Source: Mogibacterium sp.
GTDB lineage: Bacteria; Bacillota; Clostridia; Peptostreptococcales; Anaerovoracaceae
Direction: 5' to 3'
Assembly (NCBI GenBank): GCA_017431685.1
Contig: JAFRKO010000009.1
Coordinates: 1-64,000 of the forward strand
Length of the DNA: 64,000 nt
Part shown: positions 33,832-42,383 of the stretch, piece after piece
Position numbering within the stretch: position 1 is the stretch's first letter
Layout: every line of letters begins with the position of its first letter
Notes under the pieces: model-generated
What the model was told of the DNA's origin: nothing
What the model saw: the letters and a program-made list of their open reading frames with translations, nothing else
The model's database searches: none
Translations under genes and position numbers: made by a program

Positions 33832-35502
33832 ATGAACTATACAGAATTAAGTGAACTCATTTATCCGTCACTCGCGCATACTCCCGTGGATTACGAGGCG
33901 ATGTATCCGTCAAGAGATCTTCCTGAGGGAGCGATGGTCACGAGGCTCGGTCCGAGTCCTACGGGATTCATCCATCTCGGCAACCTGTACGGCGCTTTCG
34001 TAGATGAGAGGCTGGCGCATCAGAGCGGCGGTGTTTTCTATCTGAGAATAGAAGATACCGATGACAAGCGTTATGTCGAGAATGCTGTGGAGACCATTAT
34101 TGGCTCTCTTGACTTCTTCGGCATCCGCTTTGATGAGGGTGTAACAGAAAAGGGTGACATCGGAAACTACGGAGACTACACTCAAAGCCACCGCGGTGAG
34201 ATATACCGCACATTTGCCAAAAAACTACTGGCAGAAGGCCTTGCCTATCCTTGCTTCCTTACCGAGGAAGAGATAAGCGCCATCAGGGAGAAGCAGGAGA
34301 GCGAAAAGATCGCCCCGGGTATTTATGCAGGCTGGTCTAAATACAGAGACTGGGACAAAGACGAAGCTGTTGAGGCCGAGATTGTATCGAAAATCAAAGC
34401 AGGCGAGCCATTCGTCATAAGACTTAAATCGAACGGTGTGCCTAATGCTTCAGCTGAGGAAACTGCAAGACACACGGTGAACGATGCCATTCGCGGCGAG
34501 CTCTCAGTGCCTGACAACTTCCTCGATGTGGTCATCATTAAGCAGACAGGAATCCCGACCTATCACTTTGCGCATGTAGTCGATGACCATCTGATGCGTA
34601 CTACTCATGTCGTCAGAGGCGAGGAATGGCTTCCTTCTCTTCCTATTCATGTAGAGCTCTTTGAGGATCTCGGATGGGATCTTCCGGTATACTGCCACAC
34701 GGCACAGCTCATGAAGATCGGAGAGGACGGCAACAAGCGCAAGCTCTCGAAACGTAAAGATCCTGAGCTTTCACTCGACTTCTACCGCAACGAAGGCTAT
34801 CATCCGGCGGCTGTCAGAGAATACCTGCTCACGATACTTAACTCGAATTACGAGGAGTGGCGTATAGAGAATCCTGACGCTTCTGCAGAGGATTTCAGGT
34901 TTTCGACAGAGAAGATGTCAAGCAGCGGAGCTCTCTTCGACCTCGATAAACTCAACGACGTAAGCAAAAACACCCTGCTTCATATAGACGCGCGCGAACT
35001 GGCTGCCTGGCTGAAGTCGTGGTCAGACGAGTTCGCTCCTGAATTCGGGTATATGTTTACAGACATGGATCATCTGGCAGAGATCCTTGACCTCGGCAGA
35101 CATGACGCCCGTCCGAGAGCTGACCTTGTATACGCAAAGCAGATAATGGAGTTCATTGGCTATTTCTTCGATGAATCTTTTGAGATCAGGGATGAATATC
35201 CTGCAGAGGCAGCAGCAGACGCGAAAGCGATACTAAGTGCTTATCTGGATTCCTACGATCACTCAGACGACAACGGGCAGTGGTTCGAAAAGATAAGAGA
35301 GATCGCCGTATCCATGGGATACGCTGCGAAGCCAAAGGATTTCAAAAAGCATCCTGAGGATTATAAGGGTCATGTGGGACATGTCAGTACAGTCATAAGG
35401 ATCGCTCTTATGGGGCGCGCGCAGTCGCCTGACGTATGGGCAATCCAACAGATAATGGGCGAAGAGAAGGTGCGCGCACGTCTGCGGGCAGCACTTCAGT
35501 AA
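33832..35502 (+). CDS. gltX: Glutamate-tRNA ligase
   Basis: Class I aminoacyl-tRNA synthetase charging tRNA-Glu. The 556-residue protein has the HIGH-type motif (GPSPTGFIHLGN), the IEDTD segment (LRIEDTDDKRY), the SRGEEW-like RGEEWLPSL and a KMSKS-type loop (KRKLSKRKDPE). The C-terminal anticodon-binding region is present. It is likely the first gene of a two-gene unit with the nucleotidyltransferase 17 bp downstream. Confidence 0.94.
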   Translation: MNYTELSELIYPSLAHTPVDYEAMYPSRDLPEGAMVTRLGPSPTGFIHLGNLYGAFVDERLAHQSGGVFYLRIEDTDDKRYVENAVETIIGSLDFFGIRFDEGVTEKGDIGNYGDYTQSHRGEIYRTFAKKLLAEGLAYPCFLTEEEISAIREKQESEKIAPGIYAGWSKYRDWDKDEAVEAEIVSKIKAGEPFVIRLKSNGVPNASAEETARHTVNDAIRGELSVPDNFLDVVIIKQTGIPTYHFAHVVDDHLMRTTHVVRGEEWLPSLPIHVELFEDLGWDLPVYCHTAQLMKIGEDGNKRKLSKRKDPELSLDFYRNEGYHPAAVREYLLTILNSNYEEWRIENPDASAEDFRFSTEKMSSSGALFDLDKLNDVSKNTLLHIDARELAAWLKSWSDEFAPEFGYMFTDMDHLAEILDLGRHDARPRADLVYAKQIMEFIGYFFDESFEIRDEYPAEAAADAKAILSAYLDSYDHSDDNGQWFEKIREIAVSMGYAAKPKDFKKHPEDYKGHVGHVSTVIRIALMGRAQSPDVWAIQQIMGEEKVRARLRAALQ

Positions 35503-35519
35503 ATCAAGGAGAAAACAAT

Positions 35520-36428
35520 ATGGAACCGATTTTAGTCATCATGGCTGCCGGCATGGGCAGCAGATACGGCGGCAACAAGCAGCTGGACAAGATTACCGAT
35601 CAGGGCGACATCATAATGGATTTCAGCCTTTACGATGCTTATCAGGCAGGATTCCGCAGAGTATGCTTCATCATCAAGCACGATTTTGAAGATGTTTTCA
35701 AAGAGCATATCGAAAACGGCGCAGGCAGAAAATATGAAGTGCATTATGCTTTCCAGGAAGGCACCGACTTGCCTGAAGGCTTTACCCTTCCTGAAGGCCG
35801 CACCAAGCCTTGGGGAACCGGCCAGGCTGTACTTTCTGCACGTAACATCATAGATGCTCCGTTTGCAGTCATCAACGCAGACGACTACTATGGCAAGGAA
35901 GGCTTTGTCAAGACATATGAATTCCTGACAACAAAGGCTGACGCTTCTCACAACTGCATGGTCGGATTCGAAGTAGAAAAGACCCTTTCAGAAAACGGTA
36001 CTGTTTCGCGCGGCATCTGCAAGGCCAAAGACGGCATGCTCACAGACATCGTTGAACACCTCAAAGTCGGCAGAGAGGCTGACGGCACCGTTACCGACAC
36101 ACTTCCTGACGGCAGCAAAGAAATCATTCCTGCAGACTCACCGGTATCGATGAACCTGTGGGGATTCGGTCTTGAATACATGTCGATCCTGAAGGAAGGC
36201 TTTGTTAAGGCTCTCGAAAGGATACTTGCTGAAAACCCTATGAAAGGCGAGTACTATATTCAGACACCTATCAATCAGCAGATAGCTGACGGATCGGCTT
36301 CTTATGAAGTGCTCACGTCTTCTGACAAGTGGTTCGGCGTAACATATAAAGAGGACAAGCCTGAAGTGGTAGCTAAGTTCGCTGCACTCAAAGCGGACGG
36401 CACCTACCCTCTCAATCTCTGGGACTGA
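35520..36428 (+). CDS. NTP-transferase-fold protein (sugar-phosphate nucleotidyltransferase-like)
   Basis: 302 residues with the GlmU/RmlA/MobA-type Rossmann fold. The nucleotide loop is MAAGMGSRYGGNKQLDKI, and VINADDYYGKEGF provides the metal-binding aspartates. The sequence WGTGQAVLSA resembles the sugar-nucleotide binding loop of family enzymes. Substrate is not evident. The real start is the ATG at 35520 with AAGGAG 8 nt upstream, not an earlier in-frame ATG inside gltX. A strong hairpin at 36481-36511 ends the unit. Confidence 0.85.
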   Translation: MEPILVIMAAGMGSRYGGNKQLDKITDQGDIIMDFSLYDAYQAGFRRVCFIIKHDFEDVFKEHIENGAGRKYEVHYAFQEGTDLPEGFTLPEGRTKPWGTGQAVLSARNIIDAPFAVINADDYYGKEGFVKTYEFLTTKADASHNCMVGFEVEKTLSENGTVSRGICKAKDGMLTDIVEHLKVGREADGTVTDTLPDGSKEIIPADSPVSMNLWGFGLEYMSILKEGFVKALERILAENPMKGEYYIQTPINQQIADGSASYEVLTSSDKWFGVTYKEDKPEVVAKFAALKADGTYPLNLWD

Positions 36429-36480
36429 TACTGCCTGCAAAATTACTGCACCGACTTATCAGTGACTCAAAAAACAAAAT

Positions 36481-36511
36481 GATCCCGCGGCATAATATGC
36501 GCCGCGGGATC
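36481..36511. terminator. Terminator between the nucleotidyltransferase and CofE-like genes
   Basis: Arms GATCCCGCGGC/GCCGCGGGATC (G-C rich, about 10 bp) with an AT-rich loop. On the minus strand it is followed by ATTTTGTTTTTT, so it ends the CofE-like transcript; it may also stop the convergent plus-strand unit. Confidence 0.85.
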
Positions 36512-36530
36512 TGTTATTTGCAGCCTTTTA

Positions 36531-37736
36531 TTACTTTCCTGTTGTGTAGTTGTCGAAGTAGCCCTGGATGTAAACGACCGGTGTTCCCTTGTCGCCGGAG
36601 CCTGATGTAAGGTCGCAGAGCGATCCGATCAGGTCGGTCAGCCTTCTCGGTGTGGTACCTTCTGATACCATGTTGCCTACCAGACTCTCCTGCGGTTTGT
36701 CCGCAATCGCTTTGCTGATCGCCTCTCTGAGTTCCTCACCTGTAAGGTTAGCAAAGTCGTTGTCCGCAAGATATTTCAGCTTAAGCTCGTTTGGTGTGCC
36801 CTCGAGTCCCGGTGTATAGAATGGCGATACCACAGGATCAGCAAGCTCCCAGATTTTTCCTACAGGATCCTTGAAAGCTCCGTCTCCGTAGATCATTACC
36901 TCTACGCACTTTCCGGTCTTCTCAAGTATCTTATCCTGGATATCATCAACGATGTGCTGAGCTTCCCTTGGGAAGAGCTTGACCGTATTCTCAGTAGCCT
37001 TGTTGGAACCAAGCAGTCCGAAATCTGCGTTATATCCGCTGCCATTGACAGGTGCGTTCAGGATCTCATCCATGCCGTACACATTGGCCCCCTTTTCCTT
37101 AAGGATTCTCTTTGTGCGTGCGCGTGTGTGGATGTCGCAGTTGATTACATTGTTTGTGTAGTTGAGGATCTCCTCGGCGTGATTCGCGAAAATGATCTCA
37201 GCCTCTGCGCCTGCAGCTCTGATGAGATCGCCGTAGTATGCCACGTAATCAACACCTGTGAACTGGTGCTTGTTTTCTCCGAAAAGCTCTCTGTACTTTT
37301 CAACTGTGAGAACATCTCTGTACGGGTTGATGCCGGACTCATCTATCTGATCCATTGTGAGGAGAGCATTTCCTACCTCGTCCGAAGGGTAACTGAGCAT
37401 AAGTACCACTTTCTCTGCACCCATTGAGATTCCTCTCAGGCAGATAGCAAATCTGTTTCTTGAAAGTATAGGCCAGATAACTCCGACAGTCTTTCCGCCC
37501 AATTTTGCCTTTACGTCCGCAGCGATGTCTTCAACACTTGCGTAATTACCCTGGCATCTTGCCACGACAGACTCAGTGATACATACTACGTCTCTGTCTC
37601 TGACTTCAAATCCGTCATCGGAAGCTGCCGCTTCAAGAACGCTGTCAACTACCATCTGCGCCAGGTCGTCTCCTTCACGGAATATCGGACATCTTATGCC
37701 GCGTGATACAGTCCCTACTCTTCTTTCTGTGCTCAT
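36531..37736 (-). CDS. Coenzyme F420-0:L-glutamate ligase-like (CofE-domain) protein
   Basis: 401 residues with a CofE/F420_ligase-type domain: the N-terminal segment RGIRCPIFREGDDLAQMV, the ITESVVARCQGNY segment and a C-terminal GDGAFKDPVGKIWELADP match this fold. True CofE adds glutamate to F420-0 using GTP. No other F420 biosynthesis gene occurs here and most Clostridia do not make F420, so this branch likely glutamylates another acceptor. The start at 37736 has AAGGA about 5 nt upstream; an ATG-type start 18 nt earlier is weaker. It has its own promoter and operator-like site and its own terminator, so it is monocistronic. Confidence 0.78.
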   Translation of the reverse strand: MSTERRVGTVSRGIRCPIFREGDDLAQMVVDSVLEAAASDDGFEVRDRDVVCITESVVARCQGNYASVEDIAADVKAKLGGKTVGVIWPILSRNRFAICLRGISMGAEKVVLMLSYPSDEVGNALLTMDQIDESGINPYRDVLTVEKYRELFGENKHQFTGVDYVAYYGDLIRAAGAEAEIIFANHAEEILNYTNNVINCDIHTRARTKRILKEKGANVYGMDEILNAPVNGSGYNADFGLLGSNKATENTVKLFPREAQHIVDDIQDKILEKTGKCVEVMIYGDGAFKDPVGKIWELADPVVSPFYTPGLEGTPNELKLKYLADNDFANLTGEELREAISKAIADKPQESLVGNMVSEGTTPRRLTDLIGSLCDLTSGSGDKGTPVVYIQGYFDNYTTGK

Positions 37737-37763
37737 GTTTCCTTCCCTTCTCATTATTACGGT

Positions 37764-37817
37764 ATTTATTTAAACAAATGACCTAACAATTTTATCACCA
37801 GAGATATTTCACTTCAA
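37764..37817 (-). promoter_or_regulatory. Promoter of the CofE-like gene with downstream operator-like element
   Basis: Minus-strand TTGAAG (37812-37817), 17-bp spacer, TAAAAT (37789-37794). Ten bases after the -10 box begins TTTGTTTAAATAAA (part of an imperfect palindrome, 37764-37779). The first nine bases, TTTGTTTAA, and the distance are identical to those at the phosphofructokinase promoter. Confidence 0.75.
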
Positions 37818-37819
37818 TA

Positions 37820-37848
37820 ATACAGCCGTCCTTTTTGGACGGCTGTAT
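37820..37848 (-). terminator. Terminator hairpin after pyruvate kinase gene
   Basis: A perfect 12-bp stem (ATACAGCCGTCC/GGACGGCTGTAT) with a 5-nt loop, just beyond the pyk stop. The T-tract after it is poor (TATTGAAG), and its base abuts the -35 box of the next promoter. Confidence 0.7.
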
Positions 37849-37858
37849 CATACTTAAA

Positions 37859-39283
37859 TCATATCTCTATTATTTTCATTGTATTGGTTTGCGATCTCTG
37901 GTAGCTGTGTCTGCCTCTTACAACACCGGCAATGAACACCATAATGTCTCCTCTGGCAGACAGGCCTTTCTCTCTCATGATCTCCAGGCAGTCCTCCATT
38001 AACTCGTCTGTGGAATGTGCCCTGTCAGACAGCATAGGCTTTACTCCCCACAGCAGATTCATCTGTCTTACTACCATAGGCTCAGGAGAAAATGCGTAGA
38101 TATCGGAATCAGGTCTGCACTTTGATACCTGTACTACAGTCGAACCTGATGATGTAGGTGCCAGAATAGCTCTTGCCCTGAGCTCCTTAGCAGCTGTTAC
38201 AGCAGCCATACATGTAGTGCTCGATATAGAGACGTTCTCTGATTCCTGAAGCACATGGTGATTTACTGCGAACTGCTCCGTATACTCAGCTATTGAAGCC
38301 ATCATCTTGAGCGCCTCAACAGGGTACTCTCCGCTTGCTGTTTCACCTGAAAGCATAACAGCGTCGGAACCGTCATAAACGGCATTGGCAACGTCTGTGA
38401 CCTCCGCTCTTGTAGGACGCGGATTGCGCATCATTGAATCTAGCATCTGTGTAGCTGTTATTACTATTTTTCCTTTTTCATTGCATCTGGCGATCATCTC
38501 ACGCTGCAGCTGAGGGATCATCCTGGCCTCTACCTCTACTCCGAGGTCTCCCCTTGCAACCATTACACCATCTGCTGCGTCTATGATCTCTTCCAGATTG
38601 TCGATTCCCTCTCCGGACTCTATCTTGGCTATGATCTTTATGCGTGAGCCATATTCTTCTGCAAGTTTACGGATCTTGTTTATTGTACCTGCATTTCTGA
38701 CAAAAGAGGCTGCGATAAAGTCATATTCATTCTCAAGCCCGAACTTGATATCTTCGTAATCTTTTTCCGTAAGATCAGGAAGTCCTACCTTGATGCCCGG
38801 CAAATTGACACCTTTTCTCTCAGAAAGAACACCGCCGTTTATGATGCGGCAGATAAGCGCACCGCCTTCGATCGATTCTACTTTCAGCTCAATGGCTCCG
38901 TCATCTACCAGCACGGTATCACCTGCAGAAAGATCAGCAGCAATGTCTTTGTAAGTGACGTAGACTTGTTCTGCATTGCCCTCTGCGGCCGGATCCTCAG
39001 CGTATGAAAGGATCACCTTTCCGCCCTTTTCCAGTTTTACGCTTTTGTGACCTTCGAGCAGACCCGTACGGATCTCCGGTCCCTTCGTATCAAGAAGCAT
39101 GGCTATAGGTCTGCCGGCTTCTTTCGCAGCTTTTCTGACTCGCGTCAGCATTTCAAGATGGCTCTCATGAGTACCATGCGAAAAATTAAATCTGGCAACA
39201 TCCATCTCTTTCGCAAGTTCAGCGAGGATCTTATCATCGGACTCCCTAGGGCCCATGGTGCATACAATCTTAGTCTTTCTCAT
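37859..39283 (-). CDS. pyk: Pyruvate kinase
   Basis: Converts PEP and ADP to pyruvate and ATP. The 474-residue protein has the N-terminal KIVCTMGPRESD, substrate segments ARFNFSHGTHE and DTKGPEIRT, the lysine/metal motif KIIAKIESGEG, and VARGDLGVE. It lacks the extra C-terminal PEP-utiliser-like domain found in many Bacilli. I chose the ATG at 39283 with GAGGGG 8 nt upstream; the longer reading would start upstream of the transcription start. An extended -10 promoter is at 39327-39335. Confidence 0.96.
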   Translation of the reverse strand: MRKTKIVCTMGPRESDDKILAELAKEMDVARFNFSHGTHESHLEMLTRVRKAAKEAGRPIAMLLDTKGPEIRTGLLEGHKSVKLEKGGKVILSYAEDPAAEGNAEQVYVTYKDIAADLSAGDTVLVDDGAIELKVESIEGGALICRIINGGVLSERKGVNLPGIKVGLPDLTEKDYEDIKFGLENEYDFIAASFVRNAGTINKIRKLAEEYGSRIKIIAKIESGEGIDNLEEIIDAADGVMVARGDLGVEVEARMIPQLQREMIARCNEKGKIVITATQMLDSMMRNPRPTRAEVTDVANAVYDGSDAVMLSGETASGEYPVEALKMMASIAEYTEQFAVNHHVLQESENVSISSTTCMAAVTAAKELRARAILAPTSSGSTVVQVSKCRPDSDIYAFSPEPMVVRQMNLLWGVKPMLSDRAHSTDELMEDCLEIMREKGLSARGDIMVFIAGVVRGRHSYQRSQTNTMKIIEI

Positions 39284-39326
39284 AACAGATTCCCCTCTTT
39301 TGTCACATTCCGGCTTATACACAGTT

Positions 39327-39335
39327 ATTATACCA
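39327..39335 (-). promoter_or_regulatory. pyk: Extended -10 promoter of pyk
   Basis: Minus-strand TGgTATAAT; TATAAT occupies 39327-39332. The best -35 candidate, TTGATG, is 19 bp upstream, longer than ideal, which an extended -10 can tolerate. Confidence 0.65.
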
Positions 39336-39340
39336 TATAG

Positions 39341-39388
39341 AAAGACCGATGCATCAATGGATGACTCACCATTTCAGCACCGGTCTTT
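39341..39388 (-). terminator. Long hairpin between the hexapeptide protein gene and pyk
   Basis: Outer arms AAAGACCG/CGGTCTTT and inner AATGG/CCATT. On the minus strand the tail is only CTATAT, while on the plus strand a run of seven T residues follows, so termination of the minus-strand glmM unit is probable but imperfect. The hairpin overlaps the candidate -35 box of pyk. Confidence 0.5.
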
Positions 39389-39405
39389 GATTTTTTTATG
39401 TTTTA

Positions 39406-40065
39406 TTATCTTTTTTCGACTACATCCCCGCCATTTTTACAGATACTGTTTTCAGGAATGACTCCTCTTACACATGTCGTCGGGTAGATGTTTGAGTTGC
39501 GGCCGACTACAGTCCCCGGATTGAGCACTGCATTGCAGCCTACTTCAACATGGTCGCCCAGCATTGCTCCGAATTTCTTGACGCCCGTTTCGATCTGCTC
39601 AGTTCCATTGTGTACGACAACAAGCTTCTTATCCGCTTTTACGTTAGATGTGATGGAACCTGCACCCATGTGACTGTAATGACCGAGAATCGAGTCTCCT
39701 ACATAGTTGTAATGCGGAGTCTGAACATTGTCGAAAAGGATTACGTTCTTCAGCTCAACAGAGTTACCTACCACGCACTTACGGCCTACAAGAGCCGAAC
39801 CTCTTACGAAAGCACAGTGTCTGACTTCAGTCTCCGGTCCAATAATGCATGGAGCACCGAGATAAGCGCTCGGGAACACCTTTGCCGTCTTGTGAACCCA
39901 AACGTTTTCGCTGACCTCTTCATACTCCTCCGGATCGAGCGTCGGTCCGAGCTCAAGGATGAAGTCCTTGATGCCCTTTAACGCTTCCCATGGGTAAGTG
40001 AACTGCGAAAGGTAGTCTTTAGCCAGCGTATGGTCAAGATCGTAAAGATCATTAATTGTATACAT
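39406..40065 (-). CDS. Left-handed beta-helix (hexapeptide) acyltransferase-like protein
   Basis: 219 residues. An N-terminal helical part (1 to about 70) is followed by hexapeptide repeats. The segment GDSILGHYSHMGAGSITSN resembles the acetyltransferase half of GlmU, including the histidine and the SNV region for acetyl-CoA binding. It has no uridylyltransferase domain. Being 9 bp after glmM, it may acetylate glucosamine-1-phosphate, so that a separate nucleotidyltransferase finishes UDP-GlcNAc; this is inference. The start has TTAGGAGG 5 nt upstream. Confidence 0.8.
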   Translation of the reverse strand: MYTINDLYDLDHTLAKDYLSQFTYPWEALKGIKDFILELGPTLDPEEYEEVSENVWVHKTAKVFPSAYLGAPCIIGPETEVRHCAFVRGSALVGRKCVVGNSVELKNVILFDNVQTPHYNYVGDSILGHYSHMGAGSITSNVKADKKLVVVHNGTEQIETGVKKFGAMLGDHVEVGCNAVLNPGTVVGRNSNIYPTTCVRGVIPENSICKNGGDVVEKR

Positions 40066-40074
40066 TTATGCCTC

Positions 40075-41424
40075 CTAATCTACGAGATGTCCTTTTGCGC
40101 GGATCACGTCGATGATCTGATCGACATACTTCTCGCACTCTTCCTCGGATGGTGCCTCTGCCATAACGCGCACTACAGGCTCAGTGCCCGACTCACGCAG
40201 CAGAGTGCGGCCTTTGTCGCCGAGCGCTTTCTTTGCAGCCTGATCAGCAGCCAGTACATCAGGATCATTCATACACGCTTCTTTGCTCTTTACTCTTACG
40301 TTCTTCAGGACCTGTGGATAGAACACTACCGGAGCTGCAAGCTCGCTCATCTTCTTCTTTCTTGCCAGCATAGCCTCCATCAGCTTGAGAGATGTGAGGA
40401 TACCATCACCGGTTGTAGCGTACTTGGTGAAGATAATATGTCCGCTCTGCTCTCCGCCGATACGGTGACCATTCTGCACCATGTTCTCATATACATATTT
40501 GTCTCCGACCTTTGTCTGCTCATATTCGATGCCCTCTTTATCGAGTGCCTTGTATAGACCGAAGTTCGACATTACAGTAGTGACTACCTTGTTGTTGAGC
40601 AGTTTGCCTCTGTCCTTCATGTATTTTCCGTAAATGTACAAGATATGATCGCCAGTAACTACATTACCCTTCTCATCCACACAGAGACATCTGTCCGCAT
40701 CGCCATCATAAGCGAATCCAACATCGAGGCCCTTGTCCACAACAAATTTCTGCAGATGCTCTATATGTGTGGAGCCGCAGTTGGTATTAATATTGTAGCC
40801 ATCCGGTTCATCATTCATTACATAAGTCTTTGCACCAAGTGCGTCAAATACACCCTTAGCAATCGACCATGCTGCACCATTGGCAACATCAAGGCCAACT
40901 TTTACATCCTTGAAGCTGAACTTTGACATCGAAATCAGATATCCGATGTAACGGTTACGTCCGGAAACATAGTCGACTGTGCGTCCAATCTCATCGCGTT
41001 CAGCCATAGGCACTTCCATCTCGCCATCGATGTAAGCTTCGATTTTAAGAAGGGTCTCCTCGTCCATCTTTTCGCCGTTGTTATTGACGATCTTGATGCC
41101 GTTATCATAATACGGATTGTGCGATGCCGATATCATGATGCCACAATCAAAATCATCAACTCTCGCAATATAAGATACCGAAGGTGTTGTTGTTACATGC
41201 ATTATGTAAGCGTCGGCACCGGATGCCATAAGTCCTGTGCACAGCGCGTACTCAAACATGTAGCTTGATCTTCTCGTATCCTTTCCGATTACGACCTTAG
41301 CCTTTCGGTCGAGCCTTTTGCCATAATACCATCCGAGATATCGTCCAATCTTGATAGCATGATCAAATGTCAGCGTTTTATTTGCTTCGCCACGGAAGCC
41401 GTCTGTTCCGAAATACTTACCCAT
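40075..41424 (-). CDS. glmM: Phosphoglucosamine mutase
   Basis: Interconverts glucosamine-6-phosphate and glucosamine-1-phosphate for cell-wall precursor synthesis. The 449-residue protein has GTDGFRGEAN at the N-terminus, the phosphoserine loop MISASHNPYYDNG, the metal loop AYDGDADRC and the sugar loop GGEQSGHII. I chose the ATG at 41424, whose A is shared with the nagB stop codon (TAATG), with AAGGAG about 8 nt upstream. In many Bacillota glmM follows cdaA-cdaR; here the DUF3990/HTH module and nagB lie between them. Confidence 0.95.
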   Translation of the reverse strand: MGKYFGTDGFRGEANKTLTFDHAIKIGRYLGWYYGKRLDRKAKVVIGKDTRRSSYMFEYALCTGLMASGADAYIMHVTTTPSVSYIARVDDFDCGIMISASHNPYYDNGIKIVNNNGEKMDEETLLKIEAYIDGEMEVPMAERDEIGRTVDYVSGRNRYIGYLISMSKFSFKDVKVGLDVANGAAWSIAKGVFDALGAKTYVMNDEPDGYNINTNCGSTHIEHLQKFVVDKGLDVGFAYDGDADRCLCVDEKGNVVTGDHILYIYGKYMKDRGKLLNNKVVTTVMSNFGLYKALDKEGIEYEQTKVGDKYVYENMVQNGHRIGGEQSGHIIFTKYATTGDGILTSLKLMEAMLARKKKMSELAAPVVFYPQVLKNVRVKSKEACMNDPDVLAADQAAKKALGDKGRTLLRESGTEPVVRVMAEAPSEEECEKYVDQIIDVIRAKGHLVD

Positions 41425-42215
41425 TACAGTCTCTCCTTTTTCTCGATGTCGAGGAAGTATTTGTATGTATCTACTGTCAGTTCGCCGCATGCCTCTTCGT
41501 CACAAGCGATGATTGCACCGTTGTGCATCTGTAATGCTGAGCATGTCCACTTCTGGCTGACTCCACCTTCTACTACAGCTGCCATAGCTCTTGCTTTATT
41601 GTGGCCGCTGATGAGAACGAGGACTTCCTTAGCGTCTGTAACAGTACCGATGCCAACAGACAGCGCCTGAGCAGGTACAGCCTCCGGATCATTTCCGAAA
41701 AATCTCGAGTTGACTATTCTTGTGTCTGTTGTAAGGTCTCTGAGGCCTGTGCGCGATGTGAGCGATGTGAAAGGCTCGTTGAAAGCCAAATGTCCGTCCA
41801 CTCCGATACCACCCATGAACAGATCAATTCCGCCATAAGAAGCGATCTTATCCTCGTATCTTGCACACTCACCTTCAGGATCTTCCGTCATTCCGTCAAG
41901 TATGTTGATGTTTGCCGGATCCATGTCTACGAGATGATCGAAGAAATTGTCATGCATGAAGTACCAGTAGCTCTGATCGTGTTCATGAGGAAGGCCCAGA
42001 TACTCGTCCATGTTGAATGTCACAACGTTTTTGAACGATAGCTCGCCGGCCTTGTTCTTTGCGATAAGGTTCTTGTATACGCCGATCGGGGATGATCCCG
42101 TTGGCAAACCGAGTACGAACGGTCTGTCCTCCTTATGATTATTTATCTTGTCTGCAATGTAATCCGCAGCCCACTTGCACATTTTTTCATAATCGTCCTG
42201 AATGACTACTCTCAT
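41424..42215 (-). CDS. nagB: Glucosamine-6-phosphate deaminase
   Basis: Converts glucosamine-6-phosphate to fructose-6-phosphate and ammonia. The 263-residue protein has LGLPTGSSPIGVY, the FNMDEYLGLP motif with catalytic Asp, and GGIGVDGHLAFNEP with the catalytic histidine. AAAGGAG lies 7 nt before the ATG and a TTTACT-17-TATAAT promoter is upstream. It overlaps glmM, so amino sugars are both broken down and fed to the wall from one mRNA. Confidence 0.95.
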   Translation of the reverse strand: MRVVIQDDYEKMCKWAADYIADKINNHKEDRPFVLGLPTGSSPIGVYKNLIAKNKAGELSFKNVVTFNMDEYLGLPHEHDQSYWYFMHDNFFDHLVDMDPANINILDGMTEDPEGECARYEDKIASYGGIDLFMGGIGVDGHLAFNEPFTSLTSRTGLRDLTTDTRIVNSRFFGNDPEAVPAQALSVGIGTVTDAKEVLVLISGHNKARAMAAVVEGGVSQKWTCSALQMHNGAIIACDEEACGELTVDTYKYFLDIEKKERL

Positions 42216-42268
42216 TATTATTCTCCTTTCAATATACTTACGGCAACGCCGTTATAATCCCAGAAAGC

Positions 42269-42297
42269 ATTATAACATCCACTTTCTGTTCAGTAAA
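42269..42297 (-). promoter_or_regulatory. nagB: Promoter of nagB-glmM
   Basis: Minus-strand TTTACT (42292-42297), 17-bp spacer, TATAAT (42269-42274) with TGT in front (extended -10). The 5' leader contains a short ACGGC/GCCGT hairpin. Confidence 0.75.
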
Positions 42298-42316
42298 TGC
42301 TAACAGCTCAAATACT

Positions 42317-42345
42317 TTGAAATTATACGCCCAAAGGAGTACACT
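42317..42345 (+). promoter_or_regulatory. Promoter of the DUF3990/HTH module
   Basis: Plus-strand TTGAAA (42317-42322), 17-bp spacer, TACACT (42340-42345). The first gene starts about 40 bp downstream with AGAGG as ribosome site. It is divergent from the nagB promoter. Confidence 0.65.
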
Positions 42346-42383
42346 ATTAACAAAGCATAAGAATGGCTCCCGAGAGGAAATAA

